64,000 nucleotides of DNA, taken from positions 56,277,249 to 56,341,248 of the forward strand of contig NC_088295.1 in NCBI RefSeq assembly GCF_032854445.1, read 5' to 3'. The first letter of the stretch is position 1; each line of letters begins with the position of its first letter. Under the pieces are notes generated by a model. That model was not told where the DNA came from, searched no databases, and saw nothing but the letters and a program-made list of their open reading frames with translations. Positions 24,608 through 38,228 of the stretch are shown here, in pieces. Position numbers and translations under genes: made by a program. Source of the stretch: Liolophura sinensis (Eukaryota > Mollusca > Polyplacophora > Chitonida > Chitonidae).

Positions 24608-27600
24608 CTGACAAAAACAAACAAACGAAATCCATGGATGACTTTGGCATTTAAAAGCCTACAAACTCTTAGTTTTTCAGTGGCAAGGTGATATTGTCCA
24701 AGGAAGACGATGCGCGTATTCAATACCGACCTTGAGGAGAGACGGTAAATTCTTCCGCTCCAATTTTTCACTTGGCATTGGTGACAAAAAGTGGTCGAGG
24801 TTGCTCGTGTCATTGTCTTAGTTCGTGGAACACAGCTTGTCTTCATCCAATATAACCAACTTTCTACGTCAAGGATGGGAAAGTTCGTCAGTAACTTGCC
24901 TAAGGTCGTTGGGGAAAAATGGCATTATAATTATGACGAATTCTTGTGTAAGGCCGTAGTTTGCAAATTTTACTTTCCACTATAGTCCTTCAGACACCAC
25001 AAAAAGTTTTCAGCACAGGGGAATATAGGAGAAATTCACTAAATGAAGACAAATGTTATAACTAGAATGTTTTGACCTGCATCAAAAATTGATTATCGTT
25101 CCAATTTTGATGTTACGAAAATCTGGAGGAAAAATGGAATTACCGTCTTTTCCACAGGAACACGAGTAGAACCACGATCAGAACACACACCACCAGTCCT
25201 CCGATAACCCCGCCCACAATAGCACCGGTATCTGGGGAGAAAGAGAAACTTGTAGGGCAAACTTGACCAAACTTCTGACAATCACTCCTACAGTCTTTGG
25301 GTAATATACGAGTCTTTACAACCGTACCTGAGAAGAAATCTGTTCAAGATAACGAGAATTCTACTATGGATAATACCAGGTTTTGTAAACATTTCCACAT
25401 TACATCTAATATCACATGTGGCTATAAACATGGGTATACAGTTAGACACAGTTTTGCACGTTTTGGAAGAGATCTGTCAAAATCAGACTGTTTAGGAAAG
25501 AGTCACCACTGAACTATATGAAATGCAATGATTCGTGGCAAATGAGACTTGTACAGTAGAACTGTAAACACTGTGTCCTCTGTCTAGTCAATAGAGTGCA
25601 GAACTTAAGGCTTTCCTGAAATTTTATACTGTATACCCTTCTTATTTTTACCAAATTTAAAAAATCAAACCTTACCCTTCACATTCATATTGTTGGCTTA
25701 AGGATATAAGGATAGGAAATAAAAGAGCGCTCTGGGGCCGGTTGTTCAAAAGATTATTCAAAGTTAAGCCAATTAACATGTCATTTGTACATTTTCTCGC
25801 TCTCTGCTTGTGAGGCCTTAGTGACAATAAGTCATCGACGAAGCTCGTGTGGTCGTATATGCAGTCTAACATTCGTTGAAGCTCACTTGTCTTCCATCAA
25901 TATATATAATTCCTCCACCCATAAAACTGACTTTAAACAATCATGAGAGTGAAAAAGTCTTGAGTATTACGCTAGCCAATAATGAAATAATGAAATAAAA
26001 AAATAGATGGGTTTGGGCTTATTCTTTTGATTGCTGTTAAACGTCATACTCAAATATGTTTTGTTATAGGATGGCCGCCCGTTTAACTGGTGGAAGAAAC
26101 CGGAGGGCCTGGGATAAACCAACAACCTTTGGCTAGGTACTAACAAACTATCCATCATGTGACCTATACAGACAGGCATATTGCATACCATAGTGATAGG
26201 AAACAAGTGGCCCTCAACAAGTCCTTGCCATCAAAACCCAACGATTCCTGATAGCGGGTGAATCGGCAAATTCCGTGTCCAGGAATGAGCTTGGGTTTAA
26301 CCGCTGTTGGTAACTGTTTTATTACCAACAGATTGATCTATTATTACACATTTTGCGACCTGCATGGTACTGCCCTTATTCTACTTGGTCTTATTAGTAC
26401 CGTTTAATTCCCCTTTTAAAGGAAAGATATCACGAGTTGTATTTTCCAAAGCGAGGCTGTTATTTGGCGACGTAGTCTCGTATGACGTCACGGTGGGTTG
26501 GTATGTCGTCATGGTCTCGTATGACGTCACGGTGGGTTGGTATGTCGTCGTGGTTTTGTATGGCGCCACGGTGGGTTGGTATGTCGTCGTGGTCTCGTAT
26601 GGCGCCACGGTGGGTTGGTATATCGTCGTGGTCTTGTATGGCGTCACGGGTGGTTGGTATGTCGTCGTGGTCTTGTATGACGTCACGGTGGGTTGGTGTT
26701 TCGTGACTGAAAAACAAAAGAAAGTTGTCACTGCACCTTTACGGGGCCTTTGGTGCCAAACTATCTTGAAATTTATTTATTATACTACTGATGTAAGCCT
26801 GAAATATTTTTAATGTGTTCAGTTTAGAAAATTATACGTTATATCGACGAATTTTACCCCCATCTTTGAGTAAGACAGGGGTAGTCTTGGAGTAAATTTA
26901 CATTGGTTGGCTGATATAGCTGTGTGTAATGCTTGTTAGAAATCAGATCTGCGCTATGATAGACATCCACTCAGATGGCATGTAATTTGTTTTAATTACA
27001 TTTATTTATTTATTCAACCATAATACTCAAGAGTTCAGTTTCATGGGTGCAGGAAACAGGAGCGGCTGTGCAAAACCACAGTTATTAAGTGACCAATCTT
27101 GAGTGATTGCTGTCACTGATAAAATAATTGGGCAAATTTGTTTTGAAAACTTATTTTAAAAGAACGATAACACTATATAACCTATATCAAACTGCTGTGC
27201 AGGTAATAGTTTAATAGGGAACTTAATTAATGTGGTTCCAAGCTGTGCATGTAGTCTGTGGGGGAAAAACAGTAACATCGTATACTGCATACAAGAAACA
27301 AATGTGAATGGACCTTGTAGCATTGGTATATATACCGTATTTATCATAGCGCTTCGAAAAAGTTTTATAGAGCCCTATATGTGGAACTGAGCAGTATGTA
27401 GGAATAACTGCATTAGATCATCTGCAATTGCTGCACGAAACTCAGTTTTAAAAACTTGTAAAGCCCCTTTCTTTCTTTTTTGTTGAACTATTATGAAGGC
27501 CATACAATATGTTTACCCCAAATAAACTAAATAAATTTTAGTTCTCCACACAACTGACAAAATGCGAAATTTCAAGGCCAGAAGCAGAAATCTAACGTAC

Positions 27601-30600
27601 CGTTTGTCGTTATTGAAGACGATTCTTCTGATCCTCCTGTCGAGCTTGCTGAGATTGTTGTTGTTGCAAGAGGAGGACAAGTCCCTGACAATAATAACAG
27701 TCGATAAATTATACAAAAATGAAATTAAAGATGCTAGGAAGTTTACTAGATTATGAGAAAAAATATACCAAGCACCTTAAACTCTCATTGGAAACGAACT
27801 ACCACGTAGTTAAGCGAAGAATGCAACCAAGATGCTGAGTTATAGCTTAACGCCTGTCATCCGCCCATCTTGCACGCATCTTGATCGGCTGTGAGGCGAA
27901 CCCTACGCGGATCATAGGGCCATGATGGGTGGCCCATACCCGGATGTTGGCACCATCCCGATAGCATCTTACGCTGATCTTGATTGGCCGGTACATGTAG
28001 TCTCGTTTAGACCGTTTATGGCACTTTAGCTTTTGCCTACACGGTAGCTATAAACATGGCATGATATATGTTCAGTTTGCTTACCTGGAAAGGTAGACGT
28101 GGTGAAGAGAATACTATAACTGAATGATCTTTCATTCGCTTTATTCTCTCTCATTCAAACCAGTAAAAAGGTGATCTAGCCCAATGCATGACGTCTAACT
28201 TTTTCTTTCTCGTCTCTCAACGCTGTTTATTAGTGTCAGTGGAAATGTAAAGTCGTTAACGCATTCCCGGACAACCGGAGATAATGGAAGTTCTCACCAA
28301 AAGCTGTACTAATATTATAAATTAGGCACCCGTGGTGCCTCAATTATCATTTATAAGTTCTGTTATATCTATACACTATATTTAGCTCTTAAACTGACTG
28401 ATTATCTAGATTATGTGCGAATTAGTAACCACGCTGGGAGCTAGACCGTTAGTGAATACCCTTTTTTATTTCCAGAGAACAAATAAGGTTGGTGTCGAAC
28501 AGTCCGGCATTATGTGTAAATGTTATGTGTAAACGTTAGTGTATGTCGTAAAACTCTACTCAGATCATGGTCGGATCCTATACCCATCATACGCGGATCC
28601 TACTCCCATCAAATGCGAATGGTACACCCATCTTGACTGTATAATCGAGCAGTACTGTACATCTCAGTAGCCCAAAGTTCTTATATTACGACAAACGTGA
28701 TATTTGATAATCCGAAAATGGAGAGAGGAAAAGGTTTTAGACTCTCCAGACACAGATTCTCCAGATGGTACATCTTACCTGGACCTACATTTGTACAAAG
28801 ACCAGAAGGGTTTCCTCTCTCGCAGACTTTACGATAAGAGGGATTTCAATTTTGATATTGTAAATTACCCTTACTTGGACAGCAATATACCGAAAGGTCC
28901 TGCCTGTGGCGTGTACACATCTCGCCTTGAAGCATTTGTCAGATCTTGAGTGTAGTGTGAGGATTTCAATCAACTTCACAAGTTATAACTGCAAAAACTA
29001 GTATATCACGGTTATTACATTAAACGCCTTCTCTTCAAGTTTCTTAAGTTTTACAATACAATTCTCTTGTACGTAAATACAGATAGAGCGTCCAGAATCC
29101 CTGGCACTCTACTTCATGATTGTGTCTAATTTCGCTTAACCGGAATCTAGAGAACAAATACTCATCGTGCTGAATTAAATCACCGCGTTGCAATCAGGGC
29201 GCAACTGAGATACATATTTTGTTATCGACAACTGATATTCTTGCATGGTACACGATTTGAATACTGATTTCACTCAGTCGCCTAAAACATACCTTGCATC
29301 TTTCCTACTTCATTGAAAACTGTTGACTGCTTCTCTTTGTATGATTCCGTCCTATTTTCGTACTTTATATAATTTCTTGGGAATTAGCCATGCGACTACT
29401 GACCCGGAACACCCGTATGAGTTGACGGCTGGTATACGAATGTCTGTTTCGACGCATAGATTACAATGGTAAAACATGTTTTCAAATCGTTCTACTGAAC
29501 TTCAAAAGTAAAAATAGTCAAAACTAGTTTTGTATAAACATTTTAGTCATAGGGCCAAAATTACCTAAGGGGCACTCGCCATTAAGAAGGTCATTTGCCG
29601 ATGATATACACGAGAAATAACTCGGAATGCTCTGGGAGACACCATTTCCTTCAAACGAGAGCGAAAACAGAAAAAAACGTGCCTGTAGTGGTTTTGAGAT
29701 AAGATATTTTGTTGTTTCTATGGGTAAATAAATTGATATATGGTATATTTAATGACCGGAAAGTTCGTATTCCCCGGATATTAATTTCGGAATCAGCAAC
29801 GCCGAATTAATTAGTTCGGAGTGTCAGATGTTTATTTCGTGCACCCTACGTCGATAAAGTATTCTTGGACAACCACTCAGATAAAACAATACAGCGCAGT
29901 ACATGCCCCGTGGATATATGTTCCTATCGCTCACTGATTATCAGAGTTCCCTGGCGATGCAAAAACAGCCCCGCTCACCAGAGCAGCTGTGCACTACCCG
30001 AGCCGTAAATCTCAGCATTGAGATCTGCCCGGTCCGAAATTTGACTCGAAACCAGCAAGAGCGGAACAAGGAAAATAACCCAATAAACTAAAACCGTGAA
30101 GACCCGTCACATATAAAATTGAAAATAACATCACTACACTTTATCTCTGAATGGTACGATAGGAGGTTTGTTAAGTACTATTTTTAAAGCATTTACATGA
30201 ATATTTGGAACAATTGCTGACAAGAGATTGAATTTCATTGATTATATGTGATCATTTGTCAACAATCACAATGTCGTCCCTACTTCATAGTTTAACTCTC
30301 CATGCTGTAGGCCTTTGTATTGCAGCTGAAAATTATCTATTCGTATGTATTCAAAATAACTCAGCGAAACTGTTAATTCTTTATTGTCAAGAGAATTTAA
30401 GTGCTTGCTGAAAATACTTACCGGAAGAAGTGCATGTGTATGTGATCGATCTCACGCTGCTGACTGTGGATATGTCACCGGGATGTACACACGGGTCAGC
30501 TACTAGTTTCGAACTGGAGGAATGAAGATCACACTGCCTTTGGCCAGTACAATTTTCCTGTAACTTATGGCGGTCATCGTTTGTATTTCTAACCCAGCTA

Positions 30601-32252
30601 CATCGGCTTGTGTTACCACGGCAACATCGGTCAGGCACAGGGGCTGATATCTCATGAGGACAAAGTTGGTCGTTTGGATTCCACTGGTAAAACTTGACCT
30701 CTAATATACAGATCTGAGTCCCCTCGTCACACTCTAATTTGTTGTGTGTTTGACTGAAAAGTGATGATCCGTGACAGGCGTCGGAGATACTTACTGACAA
30801 ATATAAATATGAATTGTATATAAACATTAAAGTGTAAAAATGTGTGATTCTACACGCACAAAATAGAAAGGAACAAATCATGCAGGAAGAACAGAACAGT
30901 CTGTATAGCCTGTGTGGGTCAGACAGGATCACCTTAATCTATCTCATTAATCAAACAGTTGTATCGCACCAGTGGAAACACCTCCACGTGTATGTGTTCC
31001 AAACCGGGTGAGTTGGGGTAGGAGGGTGGGGTGGGGTGGTGCGTTGTGGGGGAGTCCAATAATATATGAGTGAAATATTTTTAGTACGGCATTAAAAAAT
31101 AAAGTCTATAGCACATATATTGGTGTTATTACACCACACGGCAATATGTACTACATTAACTGCTGGTGTATTATTTCATACCCTGACCATATAATGCTGG
31201 CAGCCGTCGTTTAAGCGAAACATTGTTAAGTGCGGCGTAAAACACCCATAAATACATATCTTTACACAGCATGGCATAACAGTTTCGTCATGCGCACTGA
31301 CGAAGGGCGGTGTTTACCTCTGAGCCCTGTCCCATACACGTTATGGCCATCAGTGGAATGTTTTTCAGAACCAAAATTAAACAACTACTTAAATATACTA
31401 CTTAGCAAAGCTCTCTGTTATTTTTTTGTTTGTTTGTTTTCTTGGCGCGATTCTTCAGTCGCGTAAGCTTGTATTTCATTTCCTTTAGCTATTTACAAAG
31501 TCTTTTATGACATGAGTTTTGTCACTACTTTTAGTCTTAGTCTTAAAATTGAACAGGAAAGAGATGCCCAGGGGAATACATACATGTGAAATATTGCTAT
31601 ATTTTGTATCCTTTTTTAGAATTCGTTTCATGTTAGCGTTCTGTATTTAGTGTTGCACGTCATATATACGTTTGCAAAGAGTGCCCTACTTAAATTCTAA
31701 AACAATGTACCTGTATGCACACGGAATAGGTTTGGTAACGTCTACACAGTACATATGCACTTACCTACGACTTGGCCGGTCCATATACGATCAGCGTAAA
31801 ATACTGTACATATTTATCACCATTCAGAGAAAATTCTATTGATTTGATTGGTTGAAATGCCAAACATTCAAGACCGAATATGAAAGGGTAGATCAGTTTT
31901 CATATACCCCTGCAATCAACGCGTCAGGCTCGGATGTATCCTTAGAATCAAGGCGAAACGCGCAGATGTAAAATGTAAACAAAAAGGGAGACAACTTTGA
32001 ACAAACTTCGTCCGTTAATATTTTCATCGACATCGCCTCGGAAAAACATTATCGACATCAGCCAAATATCTACCCGTAAACCCCCGAAAGGCCGTCATAT
32101 AACAAATAATATATCCACATGTATGTATATTGTGACACCCACCTTCTAAGACACTTACCTTCACTATCTACGGAACATACTGGCAGTCCAGCTGTCAGAA
32201 TTGTCAGGAAGATTGACATATACATGGACAGTTGTCCTCTAACAAGACACAT
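24073..32252 (-). CDS. SUEL-lectin-like transmembrane receptor, copy 2 (six exons, long stalk)
   Basis: Paralogue with all splice sites canonical. Exons 5' to 3': 32252-32159 (signal peptide), 30793-30422 (lectin-like), 27684-27601 (Ser/Thr stalk), 26706-26401 (Thr-rich repeat stalk), 25231-25144 (transmembrane), 24607-24073 (tail and stop); about 492 residues. The repeat exon carries six 13-residue units (consensus TTTYQPTVTSYET) where copies 1 and 3 have one. It is exactly 195 bp longer, so frame is kept. The lectin domain is about 85% identical in protein to copy 1, with changes concentrated in the loop-like second half. The tail differs at only 7 of about 177 residues. A second signal exon at 35854-35947 could replace the first exon. 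The AATAAA present downstream of copies 1 and 3 is lost here with a deletion. Probable membrane recognition receptor signalling through tail tyrosines; the ligand is unknown. Confidence 0.83.
26025..26330 (-). mobile_element. Diverged SINE-like repeat (unit 2)
   Basis: Orthologue of 4370-4690, in the same intron position of copy 2. Confidence 0.5.
26465..26706 (-). repeat. 39-bp in-frame coding minisatellite in the copy 2 stalk
   Basis: Six head-to-tail units of about 39 bp encode a 13-residue Thr/Tyr/Pro repeat such as TTTYQPTVTSYET. Copies 1 (4825-4869) and 3 (58276-58320) have one unit. The extra 195 bp equals five units. Thr density suggests an O-glycosylated, extended stalk, so unit number would set how far the lectin domain stands off the membrane. 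Other frames are also open across the array (for example on the plus strand), a by-product of the stop-free unit. Confidence 0.88.
28704..28949 (+). mobile_element. Retroelement reverse-transcriptase C-terminal fragment (unit 2)
   Basis: Same insertion as 6601-6849, one codon shorter (LYDKRDFNFDIVN), so it predates the split of units 1 and 2. Unit 3 jumps from the sequence left of it (about 60,055) to the sequence right of it (about 60,130) and lacks it. Confidence 0.65.
30422..30793 (-). CDS. Lectin-like exon of copy 2
   Basis: Same length, phase and cysteine pattern as 8253-8624. I count 26 nucleotide differences from copy 1. Two are silent (one Gln and one Val codon) and the other 24 change 19 residues. 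They include Arg-Leu to His-Glu before the ISAP stretch, Leu-Gly to Gln-Arg before QCDL, and Arg-Leu-Gly-His to His-Pro-Gly-Asp after DPC. The about 150 bp of intron next to it differ at only 4 positions. Confidence 0.78.
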
Positions 32253-35200
32253 CTTAAAGTTTTCACAACTGTTCACCCCGAGGAAAGATACAAGTCTTTG
32301 GAATGAACGTAAACGGTGAATGTATACGTATTAGCTAGGTATCAGGACGACTGGCTGAACACCTGCGTAATCAAAAAAAAAAACAAAAAACAGAAAGAGT
32401 ATGATCAAGAAGGGTTTGTCATCATCCCATTTTCGCCAGAAGTATAATCACAGGTGCCTCGTAATACAACAGAAGAAAACTCAACTAAATGTGCCTCCAC
32501 CCTCCACCCTCTAGTATATCACGGGCGACTCTGTGTGCTTACAGAACGTGGTCCCTGTGACAAATCCCGTCCCCCTCACTGATCTGTTACTACTGCTTTT
32601 CAGGAAGCAGAGCTTAATAAAGAGTCCAGCATGTCAATGCGGCTAAATGCTAGAACACCCACATCTTTCATGTACACAAACTCGCATATGTATGGAAGCC
32701 GGATGCGCCCAGGGTGTCTTCCCTATACACACTTTCCCCAAACCAGGAAGATCGACATCTAAGCGACACTACGAGATTTAGCCAAGAGTCATGCAGCCCA
32801 GATAAGGAGGACAACGCATTATTCTGAAAACTTTCTACAGACATCCCAGCCACATCTAGTCCGGAATATCGTAGTCTGAATCTGGCATTGTCAACTGAAT
32901 TTGGTGTCCTCTCCCAAATCCCGTTTACTCCTTCATTTATCCGCCAAGTCTTGTCGGAATTTCGACCACATCTCGTATAATGGATTGGTTTTCTCCTTAA
33001 TCATGACTTAAAAGTAAACATAAAGTCAGCAACTATATATACATAGAAAAATGATATAGAACACAGTTATCCCAGAAAAATATGTAAAAAGTTCTACGAA
33101 GTTTTGAAAGCCGAGAAGATGAAGTTCAGCAATAGGAAAATGACAGTAATGGATAATTGACTCTGAGCCGCCATGTTGCAGGAGCCCTTATGGAGTGTGC
33201 CAATCACTAGCGCTGAAAGCGTCACGCGATAAATGGATGTCACGTCAAAAAGCCTATTGGCTCTCTATTGTCAATGTACCTTCTTATAGTGGATTTATAT
33301 CGGTGCAATCAGTTGGATTTTTTGGTTGGTTTAAGTGTTAAACTGATGCATTCTGGACCACACATATCTGAGCAGCTAACCGAGAACAGCTACCAAATGT
33401 ACATGTTGGGCAGGATACCGCAGTAACTTGTCAGGATAATCGTGCAAGAAAACCGCCTCAGCAGAGTCACTGCTTGAGGAAAAATATTTTGACTTTGCAT
33501 TATCTTTCCTACACAAAGTCATATTTATTAAAATATATCTTCCCAAAATCTGAATGAAAGAGTCGGTTATAAATCAGAAGGTCCTGCTATGTTCTGTAAA
33601 TTCCATGAAATTGGTACAGCCAGATAGGCCCAATGCTTACACCCATGTAGGACGAGGACGAGCAGGGCGGCTAAGGACGGCTAAAACACGACGCTTGTGT
33701 TCACGAACATCGCTCTGACCGAGCAATAGAATATTTCTGGTATACTACTTTCTCAGCTAATTAAGCTTTAGTGACTGGGCTTCATGTTCACCTTCAGAAG
33801 GACATGTTCTCTGTGCGAAATAAATACCCTTTTGGTGTGTTAGTTTGTTTCTTTGATTGTTATTAACGCCATTCACACTGAAAAATTTTCATTTTATACG
33901 ATGGCGTTCAATTTTATGCAATGAGGAAACTACAGTGTCCGGTGTAAACCACCAAAGTTTGGCAAGTTACTGACATACTATCCAACATGTTACCAACAGA
34001 TATGCTCACCATACTGATTGAGGGCAAGTCTTCCTCAAAAAAGTTTAGTGCCACTAAGACCCAAAACACAGTGAGGGCGTGGGAAATCTGTAAATTCCAT
34101 GCTCCAACGATCAGTCTCGTTTTCTTCCTCCGTAACTGTTTTATTACGAACTTCAAGTTAGTGATGGACGTGTGACGTACGCTCACACACACCATGTGCT
34201 TTCAGCGAAGGTTACACTATATGCAAACGGCTGAAAGAGCGCTTCTGACTTTGTCACCAAAGCCCAAAAATTGTAAGAGCAGGTAAATCTAATCATTCAC
34301 ATCTCCAAGCTTCGTAATTCAAGCGCCTTTAACAATTAGTGCTATAAAAAAGATGAAAACATAGTTGAAAGCGCGACATTTAGAGGAATGCCCCGTTCTA
34401 TGCTATTTCGTTTACCATCTAGGATGCTCTAATTTCATATTACGGCTGTACAATATTTCGTTAATGTGCAAAGTGGCCAATAATACTTCGCATAAACTCT
34501 CAAAATGTATGGTGATGCACTGTAGAAACAGGAAGTCAATCTTGAATGTGACCCTTTGGAGCGGATGTGACAAGAACAAATCTTCTCATTCTCTGTACAA
34601 CCTCGTGAAACACTCTAACCCGAAGTCGTAGCGACTGGTTAACGGATGTTAGCCAAACATCTGGCAAGGTGTAGGTAGATTTATGAGTTTTGGCTGTGGT
34701 CTTCAAAGTTTATCCCAAATATGTTCAGTCGGGTACGGAGAAGCCAGTTAATAATAAAAACACTGATGCTCAGCCATGGTGTTGAGGGGTGTCTAAGTTG
34801 CCACTCTTTATGCATTTACATGAACAGTTAGAATAAAACTGAGATACACTGAGAAGTTAAGAATTTTACTGAGTATAGATATCGGAGAAGAACGCGCATT
34901 TTCAAGTATTTGAGCCATTTTAGAGCGTCTTGTCTGGACATGCAATCACTATGTCGACATGGAAAAGACGGGTTTTTAGGTATTGGTTGAAGGACAAACG
35001 CCATTGTAGACTTTTATTTGCAACTAAATGGAACATTATAAGTACCTGAGGATAGATACTAAATATATTTAGTAAAACAAGGATGAAAGAAATACATTTC
35101 AGGCACAATTACCATTTCAGAGACATCCAATTAGGGACGCCATTTTTTAAAGCCACCGGAAAAGAGCCAAACCCGTGATGTTGTCGAGCTTTCCAGCAGC

Positions 35201-35853
35201 AAGTGGAAATCAGTCGTATTTCATAACAGTCGAACTCCACATCTGCGATCACACTCTCTACTACTACGCTCGACCATATCCCCTCAGAAACAAGTTTTAT
35301 TGAATGTCTACCAAAATTGGTACGGTAATGTAAATGTGGACTGGGTTTGTACACGAACATATATTGCAGGCGTAAACCTTTCTGCAAACTAGCTTACCAT
35401 AATGGAGTATCTCTCCTTGCTAGAGGCGCAGGTGTAAAGCCTTGTACTTCCGGAGACAATGTCTATTCGATTGGGATATGTGGTTGTACTAAAACAGCTG
35501 TGCGCTCACTTATAATATCAAAAGACTGAGGATATAGACTGGCTATTTAAACATATGTAAGCTTCATCTTAATGATCAAACTATTCCATAATACACAAAA
35601 AATTTGGTCATCTAGTGAATATATGTCTTTGTCACCACACCATCCTTGATTCTCGGTTGCTAGGGTCTGATCAGGCGGGTTAAAATGTGGACATAAACTT
35701 GTCAGGGCTACAAGCCATACCCACAAGTGTTAAAATTCACACCCATTGTTTAAATTCCCATATACCTTTCTCGACGCGCAGATAACTTATAATATCTACA
35801 ATGAAGGAAACCAAACTACAGGCTTTTGGCCACACACGTGTTAAAACACTTAC
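32253..35853. other. Interval between the two signal exons of unit 2
   Basis: Aligns with 9867-13780 with indels. It holds the repeat at 33850-34195 and the single-copy form of the 45-bp motif (34,575-34,631). No further exon is supported. Confidence 0.45.
33850..34195. repeat. Dispersed-repeat-like segment (unit 2)
   Basis: Duplicate of 11385-11715. Confidence 0.45.
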
Positions 35854-35947
35854 CTGCATCATCGGCGGAACATTCACATAGTTCCGCTTTGACAGCTACC
35901 AGGAAGATAGCCAGGTATGCGGGTCGTTGACGTGTGACTAGGAACAT
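35854..35947 (-). CDS. Second signal-peptide exon of unit 2 (alternative first exon)
   Basis: ATG at 35947 opens a 94-bp exon ending at G|gtaag (donor 35853-35852). It encodes 31 residues plus one base with a hydrophobic core (YLAIFLVAVKA) followed by CECSADDA. Length, phase and layout match the first exon at 32159-32252. Either could splice to the lectin exon at 30793, giving the same gene a second promoter and N-terminus. It could instead belong to a further minus-strand gene whose other exons are lost. The phase match is seen; use is inferred. Confidence 0.55.
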
Positions 35948-36125
35948 CCCGACCTGTTACACAGGACACTACGGATGACTGTCTTATAAGGTCTTATGTC
36001 AAAGATGTAAAGAATCAGTTAGAGATCAAACTAGGGAAGAAGATTCCCTGATTTCCCATTTTCATCCTGTAATTTTTCACGAATATATAAGTCTTTAAGG
36101 AGATCAGATACAAGTCATGGCATTG

Positions 36126-36360
36126 AGTGAGTGAGTGAGTGCTTGGACAGTTTTTTCAGTTGTATGACGACGAAGGAATTCCACCGCTCTTTTAACTGGT
36201 ACTGCTTCACTGAGACGACTTACCGAAGGCAAGTAAGCTGCCCCGCCCGACCCATTTTAGTGATACAGGTCAACCAGTCGTTGCACTATCCCCTTCATGC
36301 TGAACGCCAAGCCAGGAAATTACAACTTCCTCTTTTAAGGCCTTAGGTGTGTCATGACAT
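36126..36360 (-). mobile_element. 5'-truncated SINE private to unit 2
   Basis: Same family as 21461-21820 but reversed and without the tRNA head. The corresponding place in unit 1 (about 14,050) runs uninterrupted from the catgg before it to the acagcacgatatg after it. The insertion therefore followed the split of units 1 and 2. Confidence 0.75.
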
Positions 36361-36844
36361 TAAAGACGACAGGACAGGATACAGCACGATATGCATGTAC
36401 TCCTGTCCGCCTGTATATAAACCACAAACTTCCTCGTTTTACGGCAAATGTGTGGGCAATTACCTTTTCTTGGTCGTTGGGGGCCTTCACAAATTGTTTC
36501 ATAAGTATGATCAAAAACGATGACAGGAAATTCTTTAAGTGAATCACGAGTGCATATCTGTATCACTGTAAAGCGTTCACGTATATAACCTTGCATTTAA
36601 AATGCTAATTTAGCCGCTGGACAACTGTCACTGTATAATCCATTCTATCACAGAAGTTTATAACGCTAGTATGGAAGCCGGATAAAACCATCATTGTACC
36701 ATCGTATCATCGTTCCATCGCCCGGTGTACTTAGTGTTAAATATCCCTTAGCTAAGGGCCTCAGTTTTCCCGTATTCCATCTCTAATCCAGATATGTTAC
36801 ACTTGATTGAACTGCTTATTTAAATGGTTATTGTATACCGTAAT

Positions 36845-37160
36845 ACTCTTAACGTTTTCAGTTCATGGATAATAGCGAGTTTTATGAGTGGTGGACACCG
36901 GAGTGCCTGGGTACAATAAGCCACCGGCATTTCGGTATACATATATGCACACCATTTTGGTGGAAGACAAGTGGTCTTCAACAAGGGCATACTGTGCAAG
37001 CGTCCACAGGTGCGTCGTTATTGCCATTAATTAAGGCTACAAACAAATCTTGGGTGAGGGGAATCCACAAATTCCTCTTCCAAGGTCAAGATTGATCCCG
37101 CATCTCGTGCATGTGTTTTGACAACGGATGGTCACACATCTTAACCACTCGGCCACGCCT
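36845..37160 (-). mobile_element. SINE with tRNA-like head, minus orientation (unit 2)
   Basis: Duplicate of 16290-16625, with the same minus-strand head ggcgtggccgagtggttaag. Confidence 0.72.
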
Positions 37161-38228
37161 TATGTTCCACGCAAGTCGCAAGTTGCACTTTGATATTCAT
37201 TACGGCGTGACCTTGAACTTGGTAGGTCATTTAAACCTAAGTATGGATTTCACAATTGCCCTAACATGACAACACAGAAGACAATATCCTGTCATAAGTG
37301 GGAAGATCGCCGGAAACCTGCAGATGGTCATGGGCTTCCCTCGGGATCTGAATTGCTTACACTGTGGTGGTACATAAGAATGCCTTATTTCACAGCGGAC
37401 TGCGGACTGTTTAAGGTAGTCAACCTATGAAACATCATAAGGAGGAAAAACAAAACAACTGATATATTATCAAACCATTTTGCATGAATTTATTAGAAGA
37501 ATAAAACAACTTTGACACCGAATAAAAGACAGAAATATGTTCAGGCAGAGAATAAGAAAGGGAGACAACTTCCTCGACTGCACAGCCCTAGTTAACTACG
37601 AAACATAGAAATAACGAAAAAAAAGAAAAAGAAAAAAAAGGCAATGCTAGTCTGGTGGTTTTCAACAAACAAGTATTGCGTAGGAACTAGATTACGGTTC
37701 AAACATATCAGATCACACTTTGTTTAATATACATTACTTATTATAACGTTGTTGAAAAGGATTTACTTGTATATGATGGTTTAAACCGTGCTAAAACGTA
37801 CCGGTATTATTCGTTCATGCGTGTTTACAGGTGGCAAAAATCGCGCAGAGCTATAAGGAAACCACCACGCCTTCTCACCTTCGTTGAGAAATTGTTTGAA
37901 ATAAGGCTGCGGGTACACCAGAAATTAATTTTTTGCGTATTTGCAGAACATCCAAAATCCCATCCACACAAAATTGTACCACCAGTTGTCACACTTTTAC
38001 ACTTTTAGATTCCTTCATATTCCGACTGGTTCATTTATTTCCTTTAATTTTAAATGAAAGCTATCAACTCGTGAAAACACGACTTGATTTGAAGAACACG
38101 AGGACGTGGGCCATTGTGTAATGCCCACAAAGTCTGACACATGCGCGATTTTTCTGACCGAGATCCGAAAATAGTCCTCCTCCCAAAAGTTTGGGGATTT
38201 TTTGACGACGTGTTCCGAAAATTCTCAA

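Noticed and set aside
26364-26813. Plus-strand and second minus-strand frames over the stalk repeat
   Set aside because: Shadows of the coding minisatellite. Only one minus-strand frame joins the flanking exons in phase and is kept in all copies.
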